In this document: positions 36,568 to 46,122 of the stretch, piece by piece
Layout: the number at the start of each line of letters is the position of its first letter
Numbering within the stretch: position 1 is the stretch's first letter
NCBI RefSeq assembly: GCF_016907015.1
Contig: NZ_JAFBBE010000016.1
Location: forward strand, 1-64,000
Origin: Oceanisphaera litoralis
GTDB taxonomy: Bacteria; Pseudomonadota; Gammaproteobacteria; Enterobacterales; Aeromonadaceae
Reading direction: 5' to 3'
DNA length: 64,000 nucleotides
Program-made: the position numbers and the translations under genes
Notes under the pieces: model-generated
Database searches by the model: none
Told to the model about the DNA's origin: nothing
What the model saw: only the letters and a program-made list of their open reading frames with translations

Positions 36568-37593
36568 TCAGGTCCAGTCGAGGATGACCTTGCCGGACTG
36601 CCCGGAACGCATGGTGTCGAAACCCTGCTGGAAGTCGTCGACCTTGAAGTGGTGGGTAATGATGGGGCTCAAGTCCAGACCGGACTGGATCAGGCTGGCC
36701 ATCTTGTACCAGGTTTCGAACATTTCCCGGCCATAGATGCCCTTGAGCACCAGGCCCTTGAAGATCACCTTGTTCCAGTCGATGGCCATGTCGGACGGGG
36801 GAATACCCAGCATGGCAATTTTGCCGCCGTGGTTCATCTTGTCCAGCATATCGCGGAACGCCACCGGCACCCCGGACATTTCCAGACCCACATCGAAGCC
36901 TTCGGTCATGCCCAGTTCGGCCATGACATCGTCCAGCTGCTCGGTGGCCACGTTCACCGCCCGGGTCACGCCCATCTTGCGCGCCAGCGCCAGTCGGTAT
37001 TCGTTGACGTCGGTGACCACCACATGACGGGCACCCACATGACGGGCCACGGCCGCGGCCATGATGCCGATGGGGCCGGCGCCGGTGATCAACACATCTT
37101 CACCGACCAGATCGAACGACAGCGCCGTGTGTACCGCGTTGCCGAAGGGGTCGAAAATGGAGGCCAGATCGTCGGATACTTCGTCGGGCAGCTTGAAGGC
37201 GTTAAAGGCCGGGATCACCAGATACTCGGCAAAGGCCCCTTCGCGGTTCACGCCCACGCCGACGGTGTTGCGGCACAGATGAGTGCGCCCGGCTCGGCAG
37301 TTGCGGCAATGGCCACAGGTGATATGACCTTCGCCAGACACCCGGTCGCCCACCGCAAAGCCGCGCACTTCCTGACCCAGGGCCACCACCTCGCCCACGT
37401 ATTCGTGGCCGACCACCATGGGCACCGGTATGGTGTTCTGCGACCATTCGTCCCAGTTGTAGATATGAATGTCGGTGCCGCAGATGGCGGTCTTGCGGAT
37501 CTTGATCAGCAGGTCGTTATGGCCCAGTTCGGGCTCGGGCACATCGGTCATCCAGATGCCGGGTTCCGCTTTCAGTTTTGCCAGTGCTTTCAT
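36568..37593 (-). CDS. tdh: L-threonine 3-dehydrogenase
   Basis: Oxidises L-threonine to 2-amino-3-ketobutyrate with NAD+, the first step of the threonine-to-glycine pathway. 341 residues, the E. coli length. Zinc medium-chain dehydrogenase: catalytic Cys38, His63 and Glu64 (VGHEYVGEV), structural zinc cysteines 93, 96, 99 and 107, and the NAD site [18 protein letters not shown]. The start at 37593 has AAGGAG; the frame extension to 37749 lies inside kbl. It is 13 bases downstream of kbl, whose product uses its unstable product. Confidence 0.97.
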   Translation of the reverse strand: MKALAKLKAEPGIWMTDVPEPELGHNDLLIKIRKTAICGTDIHIYNWDEWSQNTIPVPMVVGHEYVGEVVALGQEVRGFAVGDRVSGEGHITCGHCRNCRAGRTHLCRNTVGVGVNREGAFAEYLVIPAFNAFKLPDEVSDDLASIFDPFGNAVHTALSFDLVGEDVLITGAGPIGIMAAAVARHVGARHVVVTDVNEYRLALARKMGVTRAVNVATEQLDDVMAELGMTEGFDVGLEMSGVPVAFRDMLDKMNHGGKIAMLGIPPSDMAIDWNKVIFKGLVLKGIYGREMFETWYKMASLIQSGLDLSPIITHHFKVDDFQQGFDTMRSGQSGKVILDWT

Positions 37594-37606
37594 GAAACTG
37601 CGCTCC

Positions 37607-38797
37607 TTAAATGATACCCAGCTCGCGGCCGACCTCGATAAAGGCGGCGATGGCCTGGTCCAGCTGTTCGCGGCTGTGGGCCGCCGACATCTGGGTACGA
37701 ATGCGGGCCTGACCCTTGGGCACCACCGGGAAGGAGAAGCCGATGACATAGATGCCCCGCTCCAGCAGCTTGTCGGACATCTGTGCCGCCAGGGCGGCGT
37801 CGCCCAGCATCACCGGAATAATGGCGTGATCCTGCCCCGCCAGGGTAAAGCCGGCGGCGCTCATCTGCTCACGGAAATAGGCGCTGTTTTCCCGCACCTG
37901 GTTGCGCAGGTCGTCGCCGTTCTTCAGCATCTCCAGCACCTTGATGGAAGCCGCCACTATGGCCGGTGCCACCGAGTTGGAAAACAGGTAGGGCCGCGAA
38001 CGCTGACGCAGCCAGTCGATCACTTCCTTCTTGCCCGAGGTATAACCGCCGGACGCACCGCCCAGGGCCTTGCCCAGGGTACCGGTGATGATATCGACCC
38101 GCCCCATCACCTCGCAGTATTCATGGGTGCCGCGGCCCTGTTCGCCGACGAAGCCGACCGCATGGGAGTCGTCCACCATCACCATGGCATTGTATTGGTC
38201 TGCCAGATCGCAGATGGCCTGCAGATTGGCGATAACGCCATCCATCGAGAAGACGCCGTCGGTGGCGATCAGCTTGAAGCGCGCACCGTCGGCGTCCGCC
38301 TGCTGCAACCGGGCTTCCAGCTCGGCCATGTCGTTGTTGGCATAGCGGTAGCGCCTGGCCTTGCACAGGCGCACGCCGTCGATGATAGAGGCATGGTTGA
38401 GCGCATCGGAAATGATGGCATCGTCCGGGCCCAGCAGGGTTTCGAACAGGCCGGTGTTGGCATCGAAACAGGAGGTATAAAGAATGGTGTCTTCCATGCC
38501 CAGAAAGGCGGACAGCTCGGCTTCCAGCTGCTTGTGCAGATCCTGAGTACCGCAGATGAAACGCACCGAGGCCATGCCGAAACCGTGGCTATTCAGCCCC
38601 TGCTTGGCCGCCTCGACCAGCTCGGGATGATTGGCCAGTCCCAGATAGTTGTTGGCGCAGAAGTTGATAACTTCCTGTTTGCCCACCTCGATGGCGGCGT
38701 TCTGGGCCGAGGTGATCACCCGCTCTTTCTTGTAGAGCCCTTCAGCTTTGGTTTGTGCTAACTGCTCGGATAAATAAGCATAAAATGCCGATGACAT
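37607..38797 (-). CDS. kbl: glycine C-acetyltransferase (2-amino-3-ketobutyrate CoA ligase)
   Basis: PLP enzyme that splits 2-amino-3-ketobutyrate with CoA into glycine and acetyl-CoA. 396 residues, near the E. coli 398. Conserved: [31 protein letters not shown], the Asp of [12 protein letters not shown], and the PLP-lysine region [18 protein letters not shown]. It forms the kbl-tdh operon. A TetR-type regulator gene lies upstream on the same strand. Confidence 0.97.
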   Translation of the reverse strand: MSSAFYAYLSEQLAQTKAEGLYKKERVITSAQNAAIEVGKQEVINFCANNYLGLANHPELVEAAKQGLNSHGFGMASVRFICGTQDLHKQLEAELSAFLGMEDTILYTSCFDANTGLFETLLGPDDAIISDALNHASIIDGVRLCKARRYRYANNDMAELEARLQQADADGARFKLIATDGVFSMDGVIANLQAICDLADQYNAMVMVDDSHAVGFVGEQGRGTHEYCEVMGRVDIITGTLGKALGGASGGYTSGKKEVIDWLRQRSRPYLFSNSVAPAIVAASIKVLEMLKNGDDLRNQVRENSAYFREQMSAAGFTLAGQDHAIIPVMLGDAALAAQMSDKLLERGIYVIGFSFPVVPKGQARIRTQMSAAHSREQLDQAIAAFIEVGRELGII

Positions 38798-38892
38798 AGT
38801 GAACTCCCGCTATCAATCTGGGTATCAGGGTGTAATTCAGACCATTTTACTACTTAAACACCGAATACTCATAACATATTCCAAACTTTATC

Positions 38893-39555
38893 CTATTTGT
38901 GAAAGGGATCACTGGGGGTCATACCTAACGCCTGATAATGTGCCATGAACGTTGCCAGTTCGAGTCCTTTCTCCGGATGAAAATAAGGTTTTAGCAGCAG
39001 CAACACCCGGGCGACCCCCTGATAAAGCACCGCCTGGCTGATGTGCGGGGTCAGCGACTGGGCCGACTGGTAGCTGACCCAAAACGACACCAGCATCCGC
39101 AGCACCTCGGTCAGGGGCTCGATTTCTTCATCGGGAATGGCCAGTACCTTCTGGCTGTTCAGCTCGCGCAGCAGGCCCTGCAGATGCACCGTCAGCTCCT
39201 GCTGTACCGCCAGATACTGCAGATGCAATTCGGGATCCCGTTGCAGAATATCGTTGAGGTTGGCGTAGAGAAAACGGAACTCCCACATCACATAGAAAAT
39301 GGCATCCAGATAATGAAACCATACCGCCGGGCTGGTTGTGGCCGACACGGTCACCGGCGTGAAACTTTTGCGTAAATGGTCGCTATACTGCAGGAAAATA
39401 CGGTGAATAATGTCGTTCTTGTTACGAAAATGGTAGTAGATATTACCCGGGCTGATCCCCAGATGGGCGGCGATATGATTGGTGGTGACATTCGACTCCC
39501 CCTGTTCGTTAAACAACAGCAGGGCGGCGGCGACAATGCGATCCTTGGTTTTCAT
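38893..39555 (-). CDS. TetR/AcrR-family transcriptional regulator
   Basis: 220 residues. The N-terminal helix-turn-helix is clear: DRIVAAALLLFNEQGESNVTTN, with recognition region HLGISPGNIYYHFRNKNDII. The rest is a helical ligand/dimer domain with several Trp and Tyr residues. The target is not known; its place just upstream of kbl-tdh on the same strand and divergent from hldD makes these operons candidates. The start at 39555 (MKTKDRIVAAAL) is by family; AGG lies close to the ATG, so the ribosome site is weak. Confidence 0.85.
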   Translation of the reverse strand: MKTKDRIVAAALLLFNEQGESNVTTNHIAAHLGISPGNIYYHFRNKNDIIHRIFLQYSDHLRKSFTPVTVSATTSPAVWFHYLDAIFYVMWEFRFLYANLNDILQRDPELHLQYLAVQQELTVHLQGLLRELNSQKVLAIPDEEIEPLTEVLRMLVSFWVSYQSAQSLTPHISQAVLYQGVARVLLLLKPYFHPEKGLELATFMAHYQALGMTPSDPFHK

Positions 39556-39699
39556 CCTGTTAACCAAACGCTCAATACCATCACTGAATAGTAACACAGG
39601 CCGACGGGTTAGTTTTCTGCCGCACAAGCATGGTAAACTTTGCCTTCATTATTACTTCGTTCAGCCGGACAGGGTCCGGCCAGCAAGAGGCAGACAACG

Positions 39700-40653
39700 A
39701 TGATCATTGTGACTGGCGGCGCCGGCTTTATCGGCAGTAATCTGGTAAAAACCCTCAACGATCAGGGGCGCACCGATGTCGTGGTCGTCGACGATCTCAC
39801 CGATGGCACCAAGTTCGTCAACCTGGTCGATCTGACCATCGCCGATTACCTGGACAAGGACGAATTTATCCACCGCATCGTCTCCGGCGACGAATTCGAG
39901 GACTGGGGCGGCATCGAGGTGATCTTCCATGAAGGCGCCTGCTCGGCTACCACCGAGTGGGACGGCAAGTTCATGATGGAGAACAACTACGAGTACTCCA
40001 AGGATCTGCTGCACTATTGCGTTGAGCGCGACATTCCCTTTATCTACGCCTCTTCTGCCGCTACCTATGGCGGACGCAACGACAACTTCATCGAAGAGCC
40101 GCAGTACGAACAGCCACTCAACGTCTACGGCTATTCCAAGCAGCTGTTCGACCAGTACGTGCGCCGGCTGATGCCCCAGATCAATTCCCAGGTGGTGGGG
40201 CTCAAGTATTTCAACGTCTACGGCCCGCGCGAGCAGCACAAGGGCGGCATGTCCAGCGTGGCCTTTCATCTCAACACCCAGCTGCACAAGGGCGAAAACC
40301 CCAAGCTGTTCGAAGGCTGTGACGGCTTCCCCGATGGCGGCCAGATGCGCGACTTCATCTATGTGAGCGACGTGTGCCAGGTCAACCTCTGGTTCTGGCA
40401 GAACCCGGGCGTCTCCGGCATCTACAACTGTGGCACCGGCCGGGCCGAACCCTTCCAGAACGTGGCCGAAGCGGTGATCAAACACCACGGCAAGGGCCAG
40501 ATTGAATACATCCCCTTCCCCGAGCAGCTGAAAGGCCGCTACCAAAGCTTTACCCAGGCGGATCTCACCAAGCTGCGCGCCGCCGGCTATCCCCACGACT
40601 TCAAGACAGTCGCCGAAGGCACCAGTGAATATATGGCCTGGCTGAACAGATAA
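39700..40653 (+). CDS. hldD: ADP-L-glycero-D-manno-heptose 6-epimerase
   Basis: Last step in making the ADP-heptose donor for the LPS inner core. 317 residues, short-chain dehydrogenase fold. [10 protein letters not shown] binds [12 protein letters not shown] precedes the catalytic pair in YGYSKQLFD, and [20 protein letters not shown] and [17 protein letters not shown] are family signatures. The start at 39700 ([10 protein letters not shown]) is clear. The next gene begins eight bases after its stop, so it leads an LPS operon. Confidence 0.97.
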   Translation: MIIVTGGAGFIGSNLVKTLNDQGRTDVVVVDDLTDGTKFVNLVDLTIADYLDKDEFIHRIVSGDEFEDWGGIEVIFHEGACSATTEWDGKFMMENNYEYSKDLLHYCVERDIPFIYASSAATYGGRNDNFIEEPQYEQPLNVYGYSKQLFDQYVRRLMPQINSQVVGLKYFNVYGPREQHKGGMSSVAFHLNTQLHKGENPKLFEGCDGFPDGGQMRDFIYVSDVCQVNLWFWQNPGVSGIYNCGTGRAEPFQNVAEAVIKHHGKGQIEYIPFPEQLKGRYQSFTQADLTKLRAAGYPHDFKTVAEGTSEYMAWLNR

Positions 40654-40661
40654 GGAATAGC

Positions 40662-41771
40662 ATGAATAACCATGGCCACTGTGTTGCCCACCTCTGTCTT
40701 TCCAAAGGCTGGGGCGGCCTGGAGATGTATCCGGCACGAGTCAGCAAGTATTTGCCGGAGCAGGATTGGCAGCCGGTGGCTATTTGTCTGGAAGGCGGCA
40801 AGGTAGCAGAGTCCTTTCAGGAACTGGGGATAGATGTTTTTGAAGTCCGCAGCCAGGCGAGCGCCTTGCTCGGGATCGGCAAACTGGTCGACTGGCTTAA
40901 AAACAAGGGCGTCTCGGTACTGCATTGCCACAAATCCAGTGATCTCAGGCTGGCGGCCTTGCTGAAAAGACTGACCGGCTGCAGGATTATCTTCACCGAG
41001 CATATGGGCGTGACTCGTCCGAAAAAGGATCTGCTGCATCGCTGGATATACAGCCATGTTGATCAGGTGCTGTCCATCAGTGACGCAACGCTGGCACGCA
41101 ATCTGAAGGCCTTGCCCGTGCCTCCCGACAAGATAAAACGGCTCTGGCTGGGAACAGAGTTCAGGGAACCGGATCGCGCGGTCGGCGATATCCGGCAAGA
41201 GCTGGGTCTGTCCGAACAGCAACTGGTGATTGGCCTGCCCGGCCGCCTCTGCCCGGGCAAAGGACACCAGGTGCTGCTCGATGCCTTCAAATTGCTGCAA
41301 GGTGATCATGATTTCAGGGAAGCCAAACTCCTGATCGTTGGGGGGCTGACGACGGAGGAGGGAGCCGATGAAGCCTTTGTTGCAAGTCTGAGAGGCCAGA
41401 TAGATAGCTATCAATTAAGAGAAAAAGTGGTTTTTTCCGGCTTTCGGCGTGATATGCCCAACCTGCTGGCCGCCATGGATATAGTGTGCATCCCTTCCCA
41501 GAATGAAGCCTTTGGCCTGACCGCCATCGAAGCCATGGCCGCTGGCAAAAAGATCGTCGCAGCCAATTCGGGTGCCCTGCCGGAAATCATTGCCGAAGCC
41601 GGCTTGCTGGCCGACCCGACATCCGCCACCGACTTCATCGAGGCCATCCGTACCCTCTGTTGTAGTCCTCTGGGAGAGGTGATACAGCACCGAGCAAAGC
41701 CCCGGGCCGAGCGCCACTTTTCCATGGCGCACCATGTCCTGCAACTGGTGAGCCATTACCGCTCATGCTGA
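40662..41771 (+). CDS. glycosyltransferase family 4 (GT-B fold)
   Basis: 369 residues, cytoplasmic. N-terminal acceptor half with HLCLSKGWGGLEMY; C-terminal nucleotide-sugar half with GRLCPGKGHQVLLDAF and the EX7E motif in NEAFGLTAIEAMAAGK. Sugar and acceptor are unknown, but the position directly behind hldD suggests LPS core assembly. GC content is like that of the housekeeping genes, unlike the acyltransferase and GT25 genes that follow. Confidence 0.85.
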   Translation: MNNHGHCVAHLCLSKGWGGLEMYPARVSKYLPEQDWQPVAICLEGGKVAESFQELGIDVFEVRSQASALLGIGKLVDWLKNKGVSVLHCHKSSDLRLAALLKRLTGCRIIFTEHMGVTRPKKDLLHRWIYSHVDQVLSISDATLARNLKALPVPPDKIKRLWLGTEFREPDRAVGDIRQELGLSEQQLVIGLPGRLCPGKGHQVLLDAFKLLQGDHDFREAKLLIVGGLTTEEGADEAFVASLRGQIDSYQLREKVVFSGFRRDMPNLLAAMDIVCIPSQNEAFGLTAIEAMAAGKKIVAANSGALPEIIAEAGLLADPTSATDFIEAIRTLCCSPLGEVIQHRAKPRAERHFSMAHHVLQLVSHYRSC

Positions 41772-41860
41772 TACAGGGGCTGGCTGTCATAGAACGGTGA
41801 GAAAGAAACAATGCATGCGTTCCATAATCAAAATCGACCTTACCCAAGCGGCAACCGACC

Positions 41861-42472
41861 ATGATACGCAAACTCAAACTGAGACTACTTAACATTGTAA
41901 AGGGGAGAGGTGGAAATATTGCTCTTTCCCCCCAAGCCTACCTGATCTGGAACAAGATCAAACTATCAGGCAACAACAACCAGTTAACTGTTTTTGGCAA
42001 CGGCAAGTTTCGCCGCTGCACCATCAGCGTAAAAGGCGACAATAACCTGATCGAGATAGAGGACGGTGCCAATATCAGCTTCAGCAACCTGGAAATTGTC
42101 GGTAGCAACTGCCTGATCCGTATTGGCAAGAAAACCGACATTGGCGGCGCCTACCTTTCCGCCAAAGGCGAGAGCACCCGACTCACCATAGGTGAAAGCT
42201 GCATGTTTTCTCGCAATATCAATGTGATGACCTATGATGGCCACCCCATTTATGATGCTAATACCAGAGAGGTATTGAATCACCCTCAAGATATTTGCAT
42301 CGGGAACCATGTCTGGGTAGCCGCCAACGCCTCCATACTAAAAGGGGTAACCGTCCACGATGGTAGCATTATCGCTTTTGGTGCTATCGTCACCAAAAAT
42401 GTCGAAGCGAAAACCATTGTTGCAGGCTCACCGGCAAAAACAATTAAAAGTAATATCAGCTGGGAACATTAA
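41861..42472 (+). CDS. hexapeptide-repeat acyltransferase (left-handed beta-helix)
   Basis: 203 residues, rich in hexapeptide repeats along its length (many N-N-x-I and G-x-I/V turns). It ends in the canonical acetyltransferase tail: GNHVWVAANASILKGVTVHDGS, then AGSPAKTIK. It probably acetylates or otherwise acylates a surface sugar, with acyl-CoA as donor; the substrate is unknown. The ribosome site is weak. It is followed two bases later by a second, related acyltransferase gene. Confidence 0.82.
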   Translation: MIRKLKLRLLNIVKGRGGNIALSPQAYLIWNKIKLSGNNNQLTVFGNGKFRRCTISVKGDNNLIEIEDGANISFSNLEIVGSNCLIRIGKKTDIGGAYLSAKGESTRLTIGESCMFSRNINVMTYDGHPIYDANTREVLNHPQDICIGNHVWVAANASILKGVTVHDGSIIAFGAIVTKNVEAKTIVAGSPAKTIKSNISWEH

Positions 42473-42474
42473 TA

Positions 42475-43137
42475 ATGAGAAAGATATTAACCAACTGTCT
42501 CTACTTACTCGGCCTTCCTAAAAGCATTTATGTTTGTTTGAGATTATGCAGACTAAAAGATGCCCTTCTTCTTCCCATTATTGTATCTCACAAAACCAAG
42601 CTTAATGATTTATCTGGCCGTGTAAGTTTTGGAAGAATAAAGCCTGGAATAGTGAGAGTTGGATTCGGCAGTGTAGAGACATTTGACTTGTCTTATCAAA
42701 GAACCATCCTGCATATTTCTGGGCACATTTACTTTCACGGAAAATCAAAAATCGGTAAAAGCTCCAGAATTTCTGTAGCAGGAGAGCTTGTGCTGGGTGA
42801 AAACTTTCATATATCTGCCGGTGGCACCATCATCTCGAGGAAAAAAATCACTATTGGAAAAGATACCTTGATGGCTTGGGACAGCCTGATCACCGATGCG
42901 GATCATCATCATATTCTAGATAAAAAAGGTCATATCATTAACAAACCTCAAGAGGTTAATATAGGTGATCATGTATGGATTGGCGCCCGAGCAATGATAC
43001 TAAAAGGTGTTAGTGTTCCAGATAATTGTGTTGTTGGTGCCCAAAGCTTAGTGACTCGCACCTTTAATGAGACTAACTGCATAATCGCAGGAAACCCAGC
43101 AAAAGCCATTAAAAAAGACATTAACTGGCAAGAATAA
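42475..43137 (+). CDS. hexapeptide-repeat acyltransferase, second copy
   Basis: 220 residues with an N-terminal helical stretch (about 1-45), then a beta-helix domain and a C-terminal transferase signature (GDHVWIGARAMILKGVSVPDN, then AGNPAKAIKK). DADHHH (about residues 140-146) carries the likely catalytic His region. Related to, but clearly diverged from, the preceding gene. From here to 43917 the DNA is markedly AT-rich with lysine/isoleucine-heavy codons, suggesting acquisition from another source. Confidence 0.82.
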   Translation: MRKILTNCLYLLGLPKSIYVCLRLCRLKDALLLPIIVSHKTKLNDLSGRVSFGRIKPGIVRVGFGSVETFDLSYQRTILHISGHIYFHGKSKIGKSSRISVAGELVLGENFHISAGGTIISRKKITIGKDTLMAWDSLITDADHHHILDKKGHIINKPQEVNIGDHVWIGARAMILKGVSVPDNCVVGAQSLVTRTFNETNCIIAGNPAKAIKKDINWQE

Positions 43138-43173
43138 AGTCACATTCACATAAAAACATAAAGGGATTACAAG

Positions 43174-43917
43174 ATGAAACATATGCCAATTTTTGTTATC
43201 AGCTTAAAGGAAAGTATTGAAAGAAGAAAATATATTGAAGACGTACTCCCTGATAAAGGAATAAAGTTTGAATTCTTTGATGCTGTTAATGGTAAAGATC
43301 AGTTTTCTTCGCTTTTAAAAAAATATGACTTAACCAAACGCCTCTGGTTAACCAGTGGGAAAATGCCTAGTAAAGGGGAAGCAGGCTGCTATGCAAGCCA
43401 TTACCAATTATGGGAAAAATGTATTGAACTCGACACTCCGATAATCATTATGGAAGATGATGTCAATGTGTGTGAGAATGCGCAGAAAACCATAAATATA
43501 GTCGCAGAAAAAATTGAAGAATATGGCTACCTCAGATTGGAAAATGTTATCCGTGGGGAATTACTTGCTGTAGAGCAAGGGCCTGAACATTGCATTACCA
43601 AAATGTACGATAATTTTGGTGGAGCCCAAGCATACGCACTCTCACCTAGTGCAGCTAAGAAACTCGTTAAAAATTCAAGAAAATGGTCAGTGCCAGTTGA
43701 TAATTACCTTGGAGAGTTTTACTTTCATGGTGTCGAAGCATATCATCTGACACCTCAACTTGTCATTGACAAAGGTAACTTTGAAACCACAGTGCAAATC
43801 GGACCTCGCACATACACACCCATATATCGGAAACCAAGTCGAGAGCTTTACACCCTATATCGTAAGGTAAAAAGATTCCTACACAACAAATATTTCAAGA
43901 AAAAAATGAAAAAATAA
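43174..43917 (+). CDS. glycosyltransferase family 25 (LPS biosynthesis)
   Basis: 247 residues. The start MPIFVISLKESIERRKYI and the central GEAGCYASHYQLWEKC, then IIIMEDDVNV (an Asp-rich metal/sugar site) are the GT25/LOS-transferase signatures. PVDNYLGEFYFHG and IYRKPSRELY follow near the end. It ends in a very basic tail. Transfers a hexose, often galactose, to lipooligosaccharide in known members; the donor here is unknown. AT-rich, with AAGGGA before the ATG. A broken homologue is at 34728-35198. Confidence 0.87.
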   Translation: MKHMPIFVISLKESIERRKYIEDVLPDKGIKFEFFDAVNGKDQFSSLLKKYDLTKRLWLTSGKMPSKGEAGCYASHYQLWEKCIELDTPIIIMEDDVNVCENAQKTINIVAEKIEEYGYLRLENVIRGELLAVEQGPEHCITKMYDNFGGAQAYALSPSAAKKLVKNSRKWSVPVDNYLGEFYFHGVEAYHLTPQLVIDKGNFETTVQIGPRTYTPIYRKPSRELYTLYRKVKRFLHNKYFKKKMKK

Positions 43918-44042
43918 CCACAATAAAAACTCCCGCTGGGACGGAGTAAACTAAATACTATTAATTAAAAATTAGCATAATTATATATTGTTCCGCAAAC
44001 TAGATTTATACTACATTTAAACTTAATTATGAAAATTAAAGT

Positions 44043-45068
44043 ATGAAGATTTTAGTCATAGGCCCGTCATGGGTCGGGGACATGGTGATGTCCCAGAGCC
44101 TGTATATCAGCCTGAAGCAGCAGCATCCGCAGGCCGAGCTGCATGTGATGGCGCCGTCCTGGTGCTGCGCCCTGCTGGAGCGGATGCCGGAGGTGGACAA
44201 GGCCATTGTGATGCCGCTGGGGCATGGGGATTTCAAGCTGGCCGAGCGCTTCCGGCTCGGTCGCCAATTGACAAAAGAAGGCTATGACTGGGCGATCGTG
44301 CAGCCCAATTCACTGAAATCGGCGCTGATCCCCTTGTTCGCCGGCATCAGGAAGCGCACCGGCTGGAAGGGAGAATCCCGCTACGGTCTGCTGAACGATC
44401 TGCGCAGCAACAAGACCGACTTCCCGCTGATGGTCGAGCGCTATGCGGCGCTGGCCTACCCCAAGCCGGAGATGAAAGATCGTCATTGCCTGCCCTCCCT
44501 GCCCTGGCCGGCACTTTCGGTCGATCTCGAGAATCAGCAACAGGCATTGAACAACTTACAACTTAATACCGATCGGCCCATACTGGCCCTCTGCCCCGGT
44601 GCCGAATTCGGGCCCTCCAAGCGCTGGCCCGAGCAGCATTATGCCGAGGTTGCCAGACAAAAAATCGCCGAGGGCTGGCAGGTCTGGATTTTTGGCTCGG
44701 CCAAGGATCGGGTTGTGGCCGAAACGATCACCGCTCATCAGCCCGACGCCATGCGTGTGCACTGCCACTTGCTGGCCGGCAAAACGTCGTTGCATCAGGC
44801 CATCGATCTGATGGCATTGGCCACCGTTGTTATCTCCAACGACTCGGGTTTGATGCATATCGCCGCCGCCCTGCAGCGCCCCTTGGTTGGGGTCTATGGC
44901 TCGACCTCGCCCCAGTACACACCACCGCTGGCGGAAAAGGTCGCCGTGGTGCATACCGATATCGAGTGCCGTCCCTGCTTTAAACGGGAATGCCCACTGG
45001 GTCATCTAAAGTGCTTGCGTGACCTCACCCCGAATAAAGTAATCAATGCCATAGAAAAAATAAAATAA
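44043..45068 (+). CDS. waaF: ADP-heptose:LPS heptosyltransferase II
   Basis: Adds the second heptose of the inner core. GT9, GT-B fold, 341 residues. Signatures are KILVIGPSWVGDMVMSQSLY, ALCPGAEFGPSKRWP, ISNDSGLMHIAAALQRP and GSTSPQYTPP, then ECRPCFKRECPLGHLKCL near the C-terminus, all matching WaaF. It is preceded by 125 bases of AT-rich DNA, in which I find no convincing promoter. GC-rich again compared with the previous three genes. Confidence 0.95.
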   Translation: MKILVIGPSWVGDMVMSQSLYISLKQQHPQAELHVMAPSWCCALLERMPEVDKAIVMPLGHGDFKLAERFRLGRQLTKEGYDWAIVQPNSLKSALIPLFAGIRKRTGWKGESRYGLLNDLRSNKTDFPLMVERYAALAYPKPEMKDRHCLPSLPWPALSVDLENQQQALNNLQLNTDRPILALCPGAEFGPSKRWPEQHYAEVARQKIAEGWQVWIFGSAKDRVVAETITAHQPDAMRVHCHLLAGKTSLHQAIDLMALATVVISNDSGLMHIAAALQRPLVGVYGSTSPQYTPPLAEKVAVVHTDIECRPCFKRECPLGHLKCLRDLTPNKVINAIEKIK

Positions 45069-45081
45069 TTTAGGATTGAAA

Positions 45082-46122
45082 ATGAAGTACAACATGAAGC
45101 ATTTATGGTTTGAAAAAGGTGGTTTCGCTAATAAAAAGGCTCGCGCTCACCTGGCCAATGAGTTCGATCCTATAAAGGTAAAAAAAATCGCCATTATTCG
45201 CCATGCTGCGCTAGGTGATCAGGTGATAACACGCCCCTTCCTGGTCGAGGCAAGAAAGTTTTTCCCTAATGCACATATTACATTATGTGCCGTTTCTCAC
45301 TATCAATACGGCATGCCAAGCGACCTTGTTGATAGCGTCCACATCATGCATGGAAAAAGCAAAAATAAAAAAACAAACCCAATTGAAAAAATAAAAAACA
45401 TCAAGGAATTACCTGAGCAGGATATTATATTTGATCTGGCGGCCACCAATCGTTCTTACTGGATGGTCGCTCTCTCCAAGGCAAAGCTGAAGATAGGGTT
45501 CCCCTACAGGTCGATATTAAATGGCCTACTATATGATATTGCTGTGCTTCGCTCTGATTTTACGGCAGAAGTCGACGTCATGCTTGGCATGCTTAAGGTA
45601 CTAGGACACAACCCAACATATCCATTAGACTTTTCCTACCCAAGCAATCAGCAGCATAGAAACGATCGCAAGCCCTTCATTATATATTTCAATGGTGCAT
45701 CTCAAGAGTCCAAGATGTATCCCATTGCGGCTCAAAAAGAGCTACTACAGAAAGCGACGCAGGCTCTACCTGAATATCAACATATATTCCTGGAAGGGTT
45801 GAATGAAAAAGAAAAAGGTCACTCACTGCGCGTTCTGGAAAGGCATGATAATTTTTCCATTCAGCCTTGCCTTGATCTGGAACAATTAACACAGTTATTA
45901 TCACAAGCAACATTAGCTGTTAGTACAGACACAGGGATACGTAACTTGGCAATCGCCACCCATACTCCTACTGTCGGGATCTTTTACTCAACCGTTCCCT
46001 TTCGATATACCCCCTCCTATGAACATCATCATATTGTTATGAATGCTGATGCCAGCCTGCCCTCTTCAGATCAGGTATTATCAGGCATACAAACCTCGTT
46101 AAAACATATTAATCACTCATGA
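45082..46122 (+). CDS. GT9 family heptosyltransferase-like protein
   Basis: 346 residues. The GT9 core starts late, at about residue 35 (KKIAIIRHAALGDQVITRP), after a basic N-terminal extension. Later motifs are YFNGASQESKMYP and STDTGIRNLAIATHTPTVGIFYST, the latter matching the ADP-heptose binding loop only loosely. It may transfer a further heptose or another sugar. AT-rich relative to its neighbours waaF and waaA. The ATG at 45082 has AGGA six bases upstream; a TTG at 45076 sits inside that spacer. It overlaps waaA by four bases. Confidence 0.8.
   Translation: MKYNMKHLWFEKGGFANKKARAHLANEFDPIKVKKIAIIRHAALGDQVITRPFLVEARKFFPNAHITLCAVSHYQYGMPSDLVDSVHIMHGKSKNKKTNPIEKIKNIKELPEQDIIFDLAATNRSYWMVALSKAKLKIGFPYRSILNGLLYDIAVLRSDFTAEVDVMLGMLKVLGHNPTYPLDFSYPSNQQHRNDRKPFIIYFNGASQESKMYPIAAQKELLQKATQALPEYQHIFLEGLNEKEKGHSLRVLERHDNFSIQPCLDLEQLTQLLSQATLAVSTDTGIRNLAIATHTPTVGIFYSTVPFRYTPSYEHHHIVMNADASLPSSDQVLSGIQTSLKHINHS

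Noticed and set aside
43918-44042. Promoter or terminator between GT25 and waaF
   Set aside because: The segment is very AT-rich so box-like words occur everywhere; the best hairpin (ACTCC/GGAGT) is only five base pairs with no T run. I could not support either call.
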